Assembly: GCA_027574665.1 (NCBI GenBank)
Contig: CM050657.1
Span: 23,476,700 to 23,540,699, forward strand
DNA from: Rhynochetos jubatus
Lineage: Eukaryota > Chordata > Aves > Eurypygiformes > Rhynochetidae
Length of the DNA stretch: 64,000 nucleotides
Reading direction: 5' to 3'
Of this stretch, positions 51,984-61,820 are shown in pieces. The notes beneath the pieces are model-generated. The model did no database searches. It had not been told where the DNA came from and was given only the letters and a program-made list of their open reading frames with translations. A program made the position numbers and the translations under genes. Within the stretch, counting starts at the first letter, position 1, and each line of letters starts with the position of its first letter.

Positions 51984-52828
51984 GGTACCTGTATGTAAAA
52001 ATGTGTTGCTTCTTGATTATGCAAAATTAACAGGTTTCAGATGATCTGTAGGGCATCTTGATATTCTTACTGTGCCATCAGAGCCAAAATCAGTTCATTT
52101 CTTTATCTGCATTCACCCAGCCTCTGAGTTTGACCGGAGAGAATTATTACAGCCAAGGCCTGGAGCCTGTTGTGCCAATTACAGCCAGAAAGACTGTAAG
52201 ACACAGGTCCTGCTTCAAAGGTTATTTGCTGTCCATACTAACAAACAGAGCACTTGTTATTCCCATTTTCCTGACAGGGAACTAGGTCACAGCAAGTCTT
52301 TTGCCTGAAAGTGGAAGGGGGAAATATTTCACCCCCAGCTTGACTTCAACGGGAGCAAATGTAGGGCATGGTGAACCCAGGAAGGATGTTCCGGACACCC
52401 ACCACATCCTGGAAAGGCAGATCAACAGAAAGGCAAAGCCGTGACCCTTTAAAAGCATCCTCAGAGCAGAGCATACTGGGCAGGCACAGGGGTACAAATG
52501 CCTCTGCAGGTACTGGAGGGGAAATCCGCAGAAGGTGGAAATGCCAGTCCTCCCTGAGGCTGATGGTCATGGGCAGCGGCTCGCAAGTGGCTTTGTTGGG
52601 CACAACTCCTTCTTTGCCATCACTGAAGCAGCCAGTTTAACCCCTGTCCATCCCTATGTTTGCCTCCCTCCAGGTGAATGGAAACCCCAGGTGTCTGCTC
52701 TGGCACCTTGCTGCGTGCCTGTGCCCACGCACGCCTTGGCCACCGTGCACCGCTTTGGGCAACAGGCATTATCTGAGGCTCAGGGGAAAAGCTGGTTGTC
52801 TCACCTGCATGTAGGAGAAAGGGGACTG
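51984..52828. other. Gene-free DNA, mildly GC-rich toward the end
   Basis: Overlapping frames of up to 98 codons occur on both strands between 52282 and 52895, in a locally GC-richer stretch. None shows a recognisable domain. I see no transposon before the 46-bp duplicated segment. Confidence 0.45.
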
Positions 52829-52874
52829 TAACTGTGCTTTCATTTTTCCAATTTCCTGCTCTTAGAATCTTGTC
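52829..52874 (+). repeat. 46-bp exact direct repeat, copy 1
   Basis: These 46 bases recur identically at 56415-56460 on the same strand, 3586 bp away. The flanks are unrelated on both sides. The segment is AT-rich, contains a CTTTCATTTTTCC pyrimidine tract, and matches no repeat I know. Identity over this length cannot be chance, so it reflects a copied segment or an unnamed repeat family. Confidence 0.97.
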
Positions 52875-52889
52875 TGGTCTAGTGAATAC

Positions 52890-53180
52890 AATCATTCTCG
52901 ACTCTCATTCCCGCTGATGTAAACCAGCGATGAATTTGCACTAAAAACGATGAAGCAATGCTAGAATGGAGCCAACGTATGTGAGAGGAAACTCAAGCTT
53001 CATGCCTCCAGCCTGTATTTAAAACACGTTGCCTACATGGATCGCTGTGCATGACGTAATTAAGATAACACATCGTATAGTGCTGGAGCAACACGAAACA
53101 GTGCCTGCCCAACCTGACCTTTCCCGCATTACTGGAAGCTGATTCGTTCCCACAGCCCATACAGACTGAAACAAAACCCT
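52890..53180. promoter_or_regulatory. CpG-retaining block with a CRE-like and homeodomain site
   Basis: By eye about 13 CpGs lie in roughly 300 bp of balanced composition, near the undepleted expectation and far above most of the window. A CREB/ATF-like TGACGTAA (53052-53059) overlaps a TAATTAA homeodomain core (53057-53063). No open frame or transposon explains the block. I infer a possible regulatory or conserved element. A short unrecognised exon is an alternative. Confidence 0.3.
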
Positions 53181-53756
53181 GTGCACTGCTATTCTTCCGT
53201 ATGGGCTCAATTTACTCCTGAATATTGTCATCTACAAAATATTCCTGAGCAGGAAAACAGCTTAGGTGATAGACAGTACTTGACCATTTTCTCAACACGG
53301 TTTGATAGTTACAGGCTCTGGTCACAGCTGTTCAGCATTATGCTGCTGTGGAGCTTCCACTTTTCTCCCTGGCTCATACCATATGAATTCAGTAGATCTG
53401 GAAGCTGGAGAGGACTATAGCTATATATTTACATACTATCTGTCGTCTTCTTCAATGAACAGCCTTAAGCCATCTGGAAGAGTCTCTAAATTACTGCTCC
53501 GTATCACGCCAAAATCCTCAGCAGATCAGCAGGAACACTAAGAAGTGCATCACCCCAAACGGTCTCAATTCTGCAAAGACTTATTCATTGTGAATATTTC
53601 TGATTTTTTTTTTTTTTAAATGTGCAAAAATCAATCTTCCTCTCTTCCTCTTCTTTCCTTTCCTTTCCTCCATCAGGTCATAACTGATGGTGGAAAATGC
53701 TTTCCTACAGATATGACTTTCAGGGCTAGTGTCCCACACCAACAGGGCACAACTAG

Positions 53757-53761
53757 GATTG
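53757..53761 (+). repeat. Target-site duplication, left (GATTG)
   Basis: The 5 bp immediately before the LTR are identical to the 5 bp immediately after it (54275-54279). Five-bp duplications are typical of ERVL-type integrations. Confidence 0.9.
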
Positions 53762-54274
53762 TGTCCTGGTTTTGGCTGGACATGAGTTCGTTTTCTTCCT
53801 AGCAGCTGGTATAGTACCATGTTTTGGCTTTAGGATGAGGATAATGTTGACAACACACTGACGTTTTAGTTGTTGCTGAACAGTGCTTACACTGAGTCAA
53901 GGACTGGGGGTGCACAAGAAGGTGGGAGGGGACGCAGCCAGAACAGCTGACCCAAACTGGTCAAAGGGATGTTCCATACCATATGACATTATGCTGAACA
54001 ATAAAACTGGGGGAAGCTGGCCAGGGGGGCAGTGGCTGCTGCTCGGGGACTGGCTGGGCATCAGGTTGTGCAGGGCGAGCAACTGCATCGTACATCACTT
54101 TTGTACATTCTTTTATTGTTATTATTATTTCCCCTTCCTTTTCTGTCCTATTAAATTGTCTTTATCCCAACCCATGAGTTTTACCTTTTTTCTGATTCTC
54201 TCCCCCATCCCAACATGGGGGAGTGAGTGAACGGCTGTGTGGTGTTTAGCTGCCTGCCAGGTTAAAACACAACA
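53762..54274 (+). mobile_element. Solo LTR of an avian ERVL-type endogenous retrovirus
   Basis: The element begins TGTCCTGGTTTTGG and ends TTAAAACACAACA, so it has the TG...CA ends of an LTR, and it is 513 bp long. From memory the wording matches a very common bird LTR. Matching parts include the TTCTTCCTAGCAGCTGGTAT block near the start, the CCATACCATATGACATTATG block before the promoter, a degenerate TATA region near 54000, and an ATTAAA poly(A) signal at 54150-54155. No gag, pol or env sequence is present. With intact target duplications on both sides, this is a solo LTR left by recombination between the two LTRs of a provirus. It cannot produce virus. Short open frames across it (such as 53883-54230) are incidental. 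Confidence 0.93.
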
Positions 54275-54279
54275 GATTG
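54275..54279 (+). repeat. Target-site duplication, right (GATTG)
   Basis: Identical to 53757-53761. The pair fixes both LTR borders to the base. Confidence 0.9.
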
Positions 54280-54566
54280 TCAGTGGCAAGCAAGGAAATG
54301 CAGCACATTTTAGCATCTTTCAAAATGTTTCTCAAGATTGGGATCTACCATTGTGGCAAATGCCACTTGCTAGGATGACAGGCCAGGTTACCAAAGTGCT
54401 TTTGCCAAGAAGGGAAGTGTACGGAGCATGTCACCACTACAGCCTAGCCAAGGGTCCTTTCCAAGAGGGTCCTACTACACGGACACATGCTCCAGACTGG
54501 GTGAGGTTTGGGACAAATGGCCAGTTGCTGTTGAAACTATAACTTTCTGTTGCCCATTTTTTTTTC

Positions 54567-54590
54567 GTTTGTTTGTTTGTTTGTTTGTTT
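54567..54590. repeat. (GTTT)6 microsatellite
   Basis: Six perfect GTTT units follow a T9 run (54557-54565). It is an ordinary simple repeat. Confidence 0.95.
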
Positions 54591-56414
54591 TTGTTTAAGC
54601 AGAATCAAAGCTTCAAAAGATCTGATTTGTCTTCAGGGACATACATTTTTTACACCCTGAAGCAGCTGAATAAGAACGCAACGCATAAAGATATAAAGAA
54701 AGAGGAGCAGAATGCAACAATTTAGGTGAAACCAGGGAAATAAGTCTAAGTTCTACATTCATTGGCAGGAATGAGCCCCATCTAGATCCAGGAACATGAC
54801 TAAAGATAAAAATGTCTATTCTACCTTTTAATACTATAGTTAGTACTATTTAAATCAAAGCAGCATTTTGGTCTACAATTTCCCATGGTTACAGAGGTGC
54901 TTTTTTATCCTGATCTGTGCTGTGGAGAAAAGGTTTATTTCTCTTCTACTTAGTAACAGGAAAATGATGTATATTAAAAAAATACTTTTGAAGCCAAGTT
55001 GCCAGAGTTTCAAATTTCTCACTATGTAACCAAATCTCGCAAGATCCTAGATCTTGGAAATAAGGGTCAAGGACTTTTGAGGTTTTCCCACCCTTAATAT
55101 TTACATTCACAAATGCTTCGCAGTGCAAGATTCCGAGAAGTGGTCAGAGTGATTTTCCCATGTTTGTTTATCCACGCTGACACTGTGGCCAGCTAGGTCA
55201 TGAAATAATAACGAGGCTGTTTCAGTGTAATACACAAGGAAGTGCACTTTTCATATAGTTCCAAGTGAGATGGGGCTATCTGTCATTTTTGTAGCTGAGC
55301 TGCATCGCATTGCTGCAACTCTAAACATGTATTACCCTGCCCTCCCTGAATTGCTTTATGGAGTTAATTTAAATTACTTCAAAAAAGAGCAATGTCACTG
55401 ATGGTGCTTCTGTTGATAAAAGTGTACCTTGGAGCATCAGCCAGGTTGCCACACGTGGAATTAAGCACACTGGACCCATACAGAAGATGAAATCCTGGCC
55501 TCAGCAAAGTTAATGGCAAATCTCCTTTTGCCTGCATTGTGATCAGATTTCTGTCTGTCCTTCCGGAGAATGAGACAGGAGGCAGCAATAAAAATAATAA
55601 GGTGCTAAGTCCTGAGTGCACCGTCCCCAGATGTAATTGGTCACATGGTGGCAGCAAACTTGAGACCTTCACTTCGCCACTTGCTTGGCATCAAAAGATT
55701 ACCCTTTTTCTGCGGGTCTTATGCAGAGTTAAGGTCTGAAAAGGGGTGTCGATGAGAACAGCATAGCAATATGTTGAATCTTAAGAATAAATCATATCAA
55801 TTATTTCTGAAAGTACTTTGCTCATAACCAATGTCACCCACATATGTAAAGACTTTCTTTTGGTCTATAGCCAGCACCTATGAAATCACAGATTTATGTC
55901 ACTAATGTAGACAACGTAGGCAGAAAGCTACAAATGTTCCCTGCCTGCACATGTGGGTTACTCAGGTGGCACAGAAAAGTGGCTGCGTAACTCCGCGGGG
56001 GGTGGAGGAGAGCAGCGGGGATGACAGCGCAGACTGGGGTGTCTGTCCTGCACCCCCTCTTTGCTTGACAGTCCTGTTCATACTTCTTTGAACTTCCAGT
56101 GTGCAACTTTTCAGGACAAAAAGCAACAGGTCCTAAAGCTGTCCAGAAGCTCTGACTCTTTCTCTCTGTTTTTGACACTAGATGTTCATTCTGACTGGTT
56201 TTACACATTTCCCGAATTTGGTCACATTAGCACCAAGAGGACACAAGCAATCACAGGGGTGTTCAGTCTTCTCCAATGGCTGAACCAAATAATGAAAGAC
56301 ACATGTATTCCTGTTTTGACAGTTCTCCCAGCCTTCCCTAAGTAATTGATGTCAGCATCAGTACACCACTTTTTGCTGCTCTGCCTCAGCAGCGTTTATA
56401 GTAGGTTTCCTTTT
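54591..56414. other. Gene-free single-copy DNA
   Basis: No gene is supported. The stretch 55130-55240 is AT-rich with a forkhead-like TGTTTGTTTA word (55162-55171) and a few CpGs, which gives a weak enhancer-like texture. A G-rich patch lies near 55995-56025. Confidence 0.45.
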
Positions 56415-56460
56415 TAACTGTGCTTTCATTTTTCCAATTTCCTGCTCTTAGAATCTTGTC
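56415..56460 (+). repeat. 46-bp exact direct repeat, copy 2
   Basis: Identical to 52829-52874. The bases on either side differ completely from those around copy 1, and no target duplication or terminal motif is evident, so the copying mechanism is not visible from the sequence. Confidence 0.97.
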
Positions 56461-58179
56461 CAGTAAATTCCTTGTTTGGGTTTTATGGACTTTTTGATCA
56501 TATTTCTTAGAAGATAATTCTTTTGGGATGTCCCAGGCACGGAGGAGCTCGAAAGAATTATCATTGTTGACAAGATGTTTGACCATAGACAAGTGTTCTT
56601 CATTAAGAACAGGTTCTATTTTCTACTTATAAAAATAAACTTCCTGCACACTCCAGTTACAAGGAAATGGCCTTATTTTTATAAGGAGATGTTTATGTTT
56701 GAAGCCAGCAAGGGGCTTAGTCCCTCTCCGGCCTTTTATCATGTTCATGGTTGCTTTCCCTTGCCCTTGCCAAACTTTAAAGTAACTCTTCTCAGTACAT
56801 CATCAACCCCTGACCTCAAGCAACACAAAAAATACCTTCAAAATAGTCTTGTGTGGCTGCTGCAGACTAGCACAGACTGCTGAGTTTACCATACCTCCAC
56901 ATCAGAATGAGGACTAGAGTCATCCCACCCATCTTTGGTTCCTGCTAGCTCTGTCCTTACCTTGCATAATTAATAACGATTAGTGGCTCTTCTACCGTGC
57001 TTATCATCCTGCAGCACATATACCGATGCAGATCTAATGCCTAGACTAATAGCCTGACCTGCCTGTGGTTACCCAGGAACGCTCTGGCAGAGCCCTAAAT
57101 AGAGCCTGGCTCTCCTGTGTCTCATCTGAATTAGTTTTTCTTCTTGGTGCCATCTTTACCAGTCTCCCTCGCTGAAACCTGGCACAGCTGACTGCAGAGA
57201 GCTGGCACGCAGGAGCAACCCAACTGAAATGAGTGGAGTTGTTGGAAGGCCTAAACTCAATCATCCGCATAAGTTACCTGATGTCACACAGGGTGAAGAC
57301 AGTGGAAACCTGAAGATTTCTGTTGCTTCTGGCTTAAATCCTGGCAGAAGCCACGATTCAGTAGACATTAAAGCATGTACTTAATTAAAACATCAAAATT
57401 ATCCCATCCTTGGTCAATTTGGCATGTGAATGGGTGATTACCTTACCTTGCAGCGTTGTCAGATATAGCTGTTGTCTGCCCCACTACGTGGAGCTAAGTA
57501 CGCCACACGCTTTGTGCCTGGCTTTGGACCACTGTGGTGTTGCTTCCAGAGGAAACAAGGATTTATGACCACACTGCAATGGGAAGACTGAGTCCTGGCT
57601 GTGCTGGCTGCATTCTCTCCCAGTTCTGGCAGCTACTCCCCCCGTGTCTGTAAGCCTGGGCATCAATCCCCTCACCACCACCTGCCTCACACACTTGTGT
57701 ACTTTCAGGAGGGTCTCACCTGCTGTTAGGAAGGCTGTCTTTCTTTCTATTTTCCATAAACCATCCTCTAAATTCCCTGTGATGTAAACACAGGGCCTGA
57801 AAAGGATATGTTGACAAAATCTTAGTGTACGCTTACAGCTTCAGAATGGTTAAGGATGGCCAAGGGTTTTGCATTACACCCGGGTTATTTCCATTGTAAC
57901 AACAACCATTATTTCTTTTTAATCATTTGTTAAGAACAAAGAGAAGACGGCAGGGAACAGGAAAGGGGGAGTACAAATAAGTCATTTCTATTTCAAAGCT
58001 TCCAACAAGGCTTTTATTTTATTTAAAGCCCACATTTACGCATTCACTTTGCCCTTAGCACAAAAATTTTCAAACAACAGAATTTCCCATGGACTAGGAT
58101 TTCCATGTTTCGAGCAGCTCTTCCAGCAATACGTACCTCAAAGGGGCATTGTGAGCCTGAATTGATTACGGCTCCATCC
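56461..58179. other. Gene-free single-copy DNA
   Basis: No gene, RNA or transposon is recognised. Open frames stay at or below about 102 codons. Confidence 0.5.
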
Positions 58180-58345
58180 TGACACGCGCTGGGCTCTCTG
58201 GCCCCAGTCCAGAAGAACACTTAAAGTGCGTATTTCTCACCAGGCGTGCGAGCTGGCCCCACGGCTTCGGCAAGTCCCTCCGCCTATGTTTAAAGTTAAG
58301 CATGTGCGTAAGCGCTGTGCTGGGCCAAGGTCAAAGGCAGCAGCA
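58180..58345. repeat. Possible ancient palindromic amniote repeat
   Basis: The words CTTAAAGTGCGTA (58220-58232) and TTAAAGTTAAGCATGTGCGT (58290-58309), followed by CTGTGCTGGGCC, resemble an old amniote repeat. As I remember it, that repeat has palindromic ends reading like TTAAAGTTAAGCACGTGCTTAAG...GCTGGATC. The two ends here are loosely inverted copies (GGCCCCAG near 58200, CTGGGCC near 58319). The copy is degraded and the family name is not known to me. It could instead be a conserved element derived from such a repeat. Confidence 0.35.
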
Positions 58346-60644
58346 CCTTGCAGGCTGAGCCCTTTGTATCTCCAGGGCATCTTGAGGTCTTCAGAAAAAG
58401 GGCAGCGCTGTATCAAAAAGCATATGTTTACAGATGGAGATGCATGTAAGTCTTAAAATGTAACCGCATGAGCCTTCCTAGATTTGATGTACCCTCACTT
58501 GCTTGGGTTTTTTTAATAAGCAATATTTAAAATATTATCCGCTTCAGATCCAGTATGAGATGAACAGCTGCGTCCCTTACAGAGGGGAAGGAAAAACCAC
58601 ACAAACAACCTCACAGAGAGAGAGAGAGTGAAAAATACTTTATGTTGAAGGATTTATAGTCTGGATTTCTGGGTCCTCCTGTTTCATGCAGATGAAAAAG
58701 TGTATTTTATCATCACCATGATGATAAAAGCATCAAGAAGCATTTGAGAACGAGAAAAAGGGAGAGAGAGGTGGGTCTAACACAAAGCACTGAAGGGAAA
58801 AGGCACTGATGAGAGGGTGGGCTCACATTAACAAGAGGATGGCAAAGGTACAGGAGTGGGAGTCGTCTGCGGAGAAGTATAGCTGGTTGTAACTGAGCGG
58901 CGGGCTGGGAACGGGAGGTGTGTGTGGTGGGCTAGTCAATCATGTTTGCACTGCTTTGGCGAGGCCAGGAGTGGGTTACGTGACAGGCTCCCACTTCCCC
59001 AGCAGCTTCAGAGGGATTAGGAATCATGCTGGCTCGGGTACTGGGGAGGTGATGGGACTCTCTGTTATCTCCTGTACGTGCGTTTTTGATAATGAGGAAA
59101 GGACACTGGTGACTGGAGAGGAAAATGCAAGCTCTTTGTCCCTGGGCTAAACGAAAGGAAAGCTGCAGAGTGAGCAGGGACATTTTATATGACCGAGGAG
59201 GGATATTCTGGCAGCTTGTTCAGTGGGAGTCAGAAACTAACATAGCAGGTTGGCTGAGATGAAAGAGAGTGGTTTGTGCTTTAGAGCAATTCTTGCAATG
59301 CCTGGTCAGTTTTCCCCCAGGCTGGAAGTGGTGAAAGGAGCGGAGACACCAGCAGGGATGTACAAACACTGGGAAGCATGCAGTTTACCGAGAAGCATAA
59401 AGAAGCACGGTGAGCAATGTGTTCCCCCGTCCCTTTTTTTTGCCCCAAAGACCCTCTTCCTGCTGGATCTTGAGCATGGCCAGCCTGTGAAAACAAGAAC
59501 CACTTCTTACCAATCCCCATTTTGGGGTGTTGCTGGGGGGAGCACACGAGTGTCAGTGCATGCCCACTCCCCCGTGTTGGGGCTAGGGCTGGGCTCATGT
59601 GTGTTGTGGATGGGGACCACAGCACAGGACCAGCCACCAATGAGCTGCTGGGAGGGCACAGTGACACGTGGAGGCAGGTGACAGTGCAGGTGAAGCCCTC
59701 AGTGCAGGCGAAGCCCTGCTCAGTTGTATTTGGACCACGTGGGTCAGTGCCTTCACATATACTCATGTCTGAAGCAATAAATAGTCTAAGCTGTAAATAT
59801 TCGTGTTGTGCATTGCATATGCTTGTACAGGAGTCACCTTTTCCAGGGCTCATCCTTCACTGGAGGAAAAGGAGAGCAGAGCGCTCGGGCACCAGCTGCC
59901 TTGCACAATATGGGAGAAGATGGTGCCCTTGGGAAGGGAGGTTTGGGATGCACTGCCACGCCGTGTGTTGCCCAGCCTAGAGAAATCAAAGTGTTGGCAA
60001 GAATTCAGCAAGAGAGGGAAAACTCCTGCCCTTTTTTCCCAATATCTGACCAGCCTGCCCTGCTTCTGGTGACTGTCCTTAAGTGCTGCACAGCTCTAGT
60101 TCCGGGTGAGACAAGCCACCACATGCCTGCAGCCACAGCACTTTGTACCATCCGCCTTCTAGGGCACATCACAGGCATTTGCCTTGGGAAGCTTACAGCA
60201 GGCAACACAGGTGTGGGAGAAATCATCTTGATTCAGCCCCCAGGCAGCATGTTTAGTCTTTGTGCCTGTCCCGAGCTCCCACCAACACTGTAAGAGCCAA
60301 GGTCCAAGGGGAGTTTGGAGTTCAGCATGTTGTAAAGGGGTTAAAGATGGATATGAGCATGATTTCAGATTAAACGTATTGATAGGTATGTAAGTACCTT
60401 CACGATTTTCCAAGATCACGTGGGAAGACATTAGCAATACCAGGAGCTGAATCTGCATTTGCCGAGGGATGCTTTGGGGCTCTGCCAGCGAGATCACCCT
60501 CACCCTTCCCCTCCCAACTCTCCCATTGCCTCCTCTGTGAAAATTTTCAGTAGTTTGTCTCTTTTCCCTCTGACGGACAGACATGCTGTCAGGGGCCTGA
60601 GGGCACTAATAGACTGTAAAGGCCCCAAGCAGCTTCACCTGGAG
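58346..60644. other. Gene-free DNA, GC-richer, with small repeats
   Basis: The segment includes (AG)7 at 58615-58628, an 11-bp perfect hairpin with a 3-nt loop at 58705-58729, and an 18-bp unit repeated twice in tandem with one mismatch at 59682-59717. Open frames of 143 to 190 codons overlap on both strands between 59250 and 60293. They share no recognisable domain and reflect GC-rich, stop-poor sequence. Confidence 0.45.
58705..58729. repeat. Perfect 11-bp inverted repeat, 3-nt loop
   Basis: The arms TTTTATCATCA and TGATGATAAAA pair exactly around CCA. A stem this size is near the edge of chance for the window. Confidence 0.85.
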
Positions 60645-60829
60645 CCTCCACCCACACCCCTCCTCATTGGCCCAGGAGCCTATTTAAGCTCAGCCCAGGG
60701 CTGTAAATCCTAGCCTAGCTTCGGTTATGAGAGTGCTGGTCTTTAGCTTAGCTAAAGTTACAACTGGTCTTGTTTTGTGGATCCTGCTTGTATACTTGGG
60801 ACCCTGATCCACAGCAGGCTGGGGTGAGT
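60645..60829 (+). promoter_or_regulatory. Candidate RNA polymerase II promoter with short first exon
   Basis: Elements appear in promoter order on the plus strand. A CACCC-rich stretch lies at 60647-60660, an inverted CCAAT box (ATTGG) at 60666-60670, and a TATA-like TATTTAAG at 60681-60688. A start site would then be expected near 60711-60715. A strong splice-donor word, GGG|GTGAGT, follows with the intron starting at 60824, so the predicted first exon is about 110 bp. No protein start of note is inside it. A lncRNA promoter, a distant gene's first exon, or the promoter end of a retroelement (CR1 coding remnants begin about 300 bp downstream) would all fit. No transcript evidence is available. 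Confidence 0.35.
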
Positions 60830-61099
60830 TACTGCTCAGTATTGCCTTCCTGTAATGGTTGACAGAGCACAACTGAGGGGAGCCAGAGGTCTGGGAAAGT
60901 GCCAGAGGGTTTTTTGCCATAAAGGTGAATGGTGTCTGCACAGATGTAAGGTGGTCCTGGTTCCTTTTTGGGTAGGAAGAAAGTGTGATATTTCCTTCAA
61001 TCACAAAAGCAGTTTGGTAAAATGTGTCTCAGGAAGCTGGCTTGGTTAGGCAGAGCAGAGAGCTTATGGCCAAGTTTGACAGCAAAAGGGTGGTGTGCT
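60830..61099. other. Unassigned DNA between promoter-like module and CR1 remnant
   Basis: The sequence is G-rich on the plus strand and partly open (60855-61049) but encodes nothing I recognise. It may be diverged retroelement sequence continuous with the CR1 piece that follows. Confidence 0.35.
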
Positions 61100-61400
61100 G
61101 GAGAAGGCTGCAGGGAAAACCAGGGGTTGATAGATCAGGGAAACCCTGCTTGGGGGTGTGTAGGGATGGTGTTAGGAAGGCCAAAGCTCCTCTGGGCTGC
61201 AAAGTGGAAAAGGGTTTCAAGGCTGACAAGAAGCTCTTCCACAACTGTGTGAACAGCAGAAGATCCCACAAGGAAGATGTGGGGCCAGAAATGATGGGGC
61301 TGGGGGGGAGCGTGTTTTGATAACGGTGAATGTAGTAAGATGGGCATGCTTGGACATCCTCTGTCTTGGTCTTTGCTGATGAGGTCTTCTGGGCCTTTAT
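61100..61400 (+). mobile_element. Old CR1 ORF2 fragment (between endonuclease and RT domains)
   Basis: The frame starting at 61024 reads CRDGVRKAKAPLGCKVEKGF, then a KKLFHNCVNSRRSHKEDVGPE stretch broken by substitutions. This matches the pattern of the CR1 ORF2 linker between endonuclease and reverse transcriptase (CR..VRKAKAQLELKLA...NKKGF...NSKR...ENVGP). The DNA after the stop at 61320 still resembles the next block, the one rich in Phe-Phe-Ala-Ser-Val (about 61350-61390). The copy is much more diverged than the other two CR1 pieces and lacks its 3' end. Borders are approximate. Confidence 0.7.
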
Positions 61401-61627
61401 GCTACACTCCCACTGAGCAAACAGTGTATATGTTATAAAACAGTCTCTTGAGGCAACAACTTCCCCTTCTGAGATGGGGTTATCACCACTGTGGTTTTGG
61501 TCCTGCTCTTGTTGATCTGATGTAGCATAAGTTTTGTCCTGGCTCTAATCAAATTGTGTGACCAAGAAAATTGCCAAATCCACGGAAAGTCTGAATACAT
61601 GGAAGTGAGTAGATCCTGTGACTCCAA
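61401..61627. other. Short unassigned segment
   Basis: The segment is part of open frames of 123 to 146 codons that cross into the neighbouring CpG-rich patch on both strands. No domain is recognised. Confidence 0.4.
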
Positions 61628-61820
61628 GTTGGCCGCGCTGCAGAGCAGGGATCCCGGCGCCGTGGGCAGCAGAGGGAGCCGGAGCCCCGCGGCAGCAACC
61701 CCGGGTGGGGCTGGCTCCAGCCCGGGAGCGTCCCGTGGAACCGGGAAGGTCCCCACCAGAAAACACATCGCGAGCAAATGCAACTCTCCCGACATCGAGC
61801 AGACTGCCTTGCTCCACGTG
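61628..61820. promoter_or_regulatory. Small GC- and CpG-rich island with CTCF-like motif
   Basis: By eye about 18 CpGs lie in 190 bp, against near absence in the flanks, and GC is clearly above 60 percent in the core. The word GCAGCAGAGGGAGC (61666-61679) fits the CTCF core pattern with one departure. The island is too short for a classic CpG island. It may be a small promoter, an insulator or an exon. Overlapping frames on both strands (61433-61873 minus, 61554-61925 plus) are low-complexity Gly/Ser/Pro/Ala across the core and look incidental. Confidence 0.35.

Noticed and set aside
53883-54230. 115-codon plus-strand frame
   Set aside because: It lies inside the solo LTR and is incidental to it.
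59250-60293. Cluster of 143-190 codon frames on both strands
   Set aside because: The sequence is GC-rich and stop-poor, frames overlap on both strands, and no domain or splice structure is recognised.
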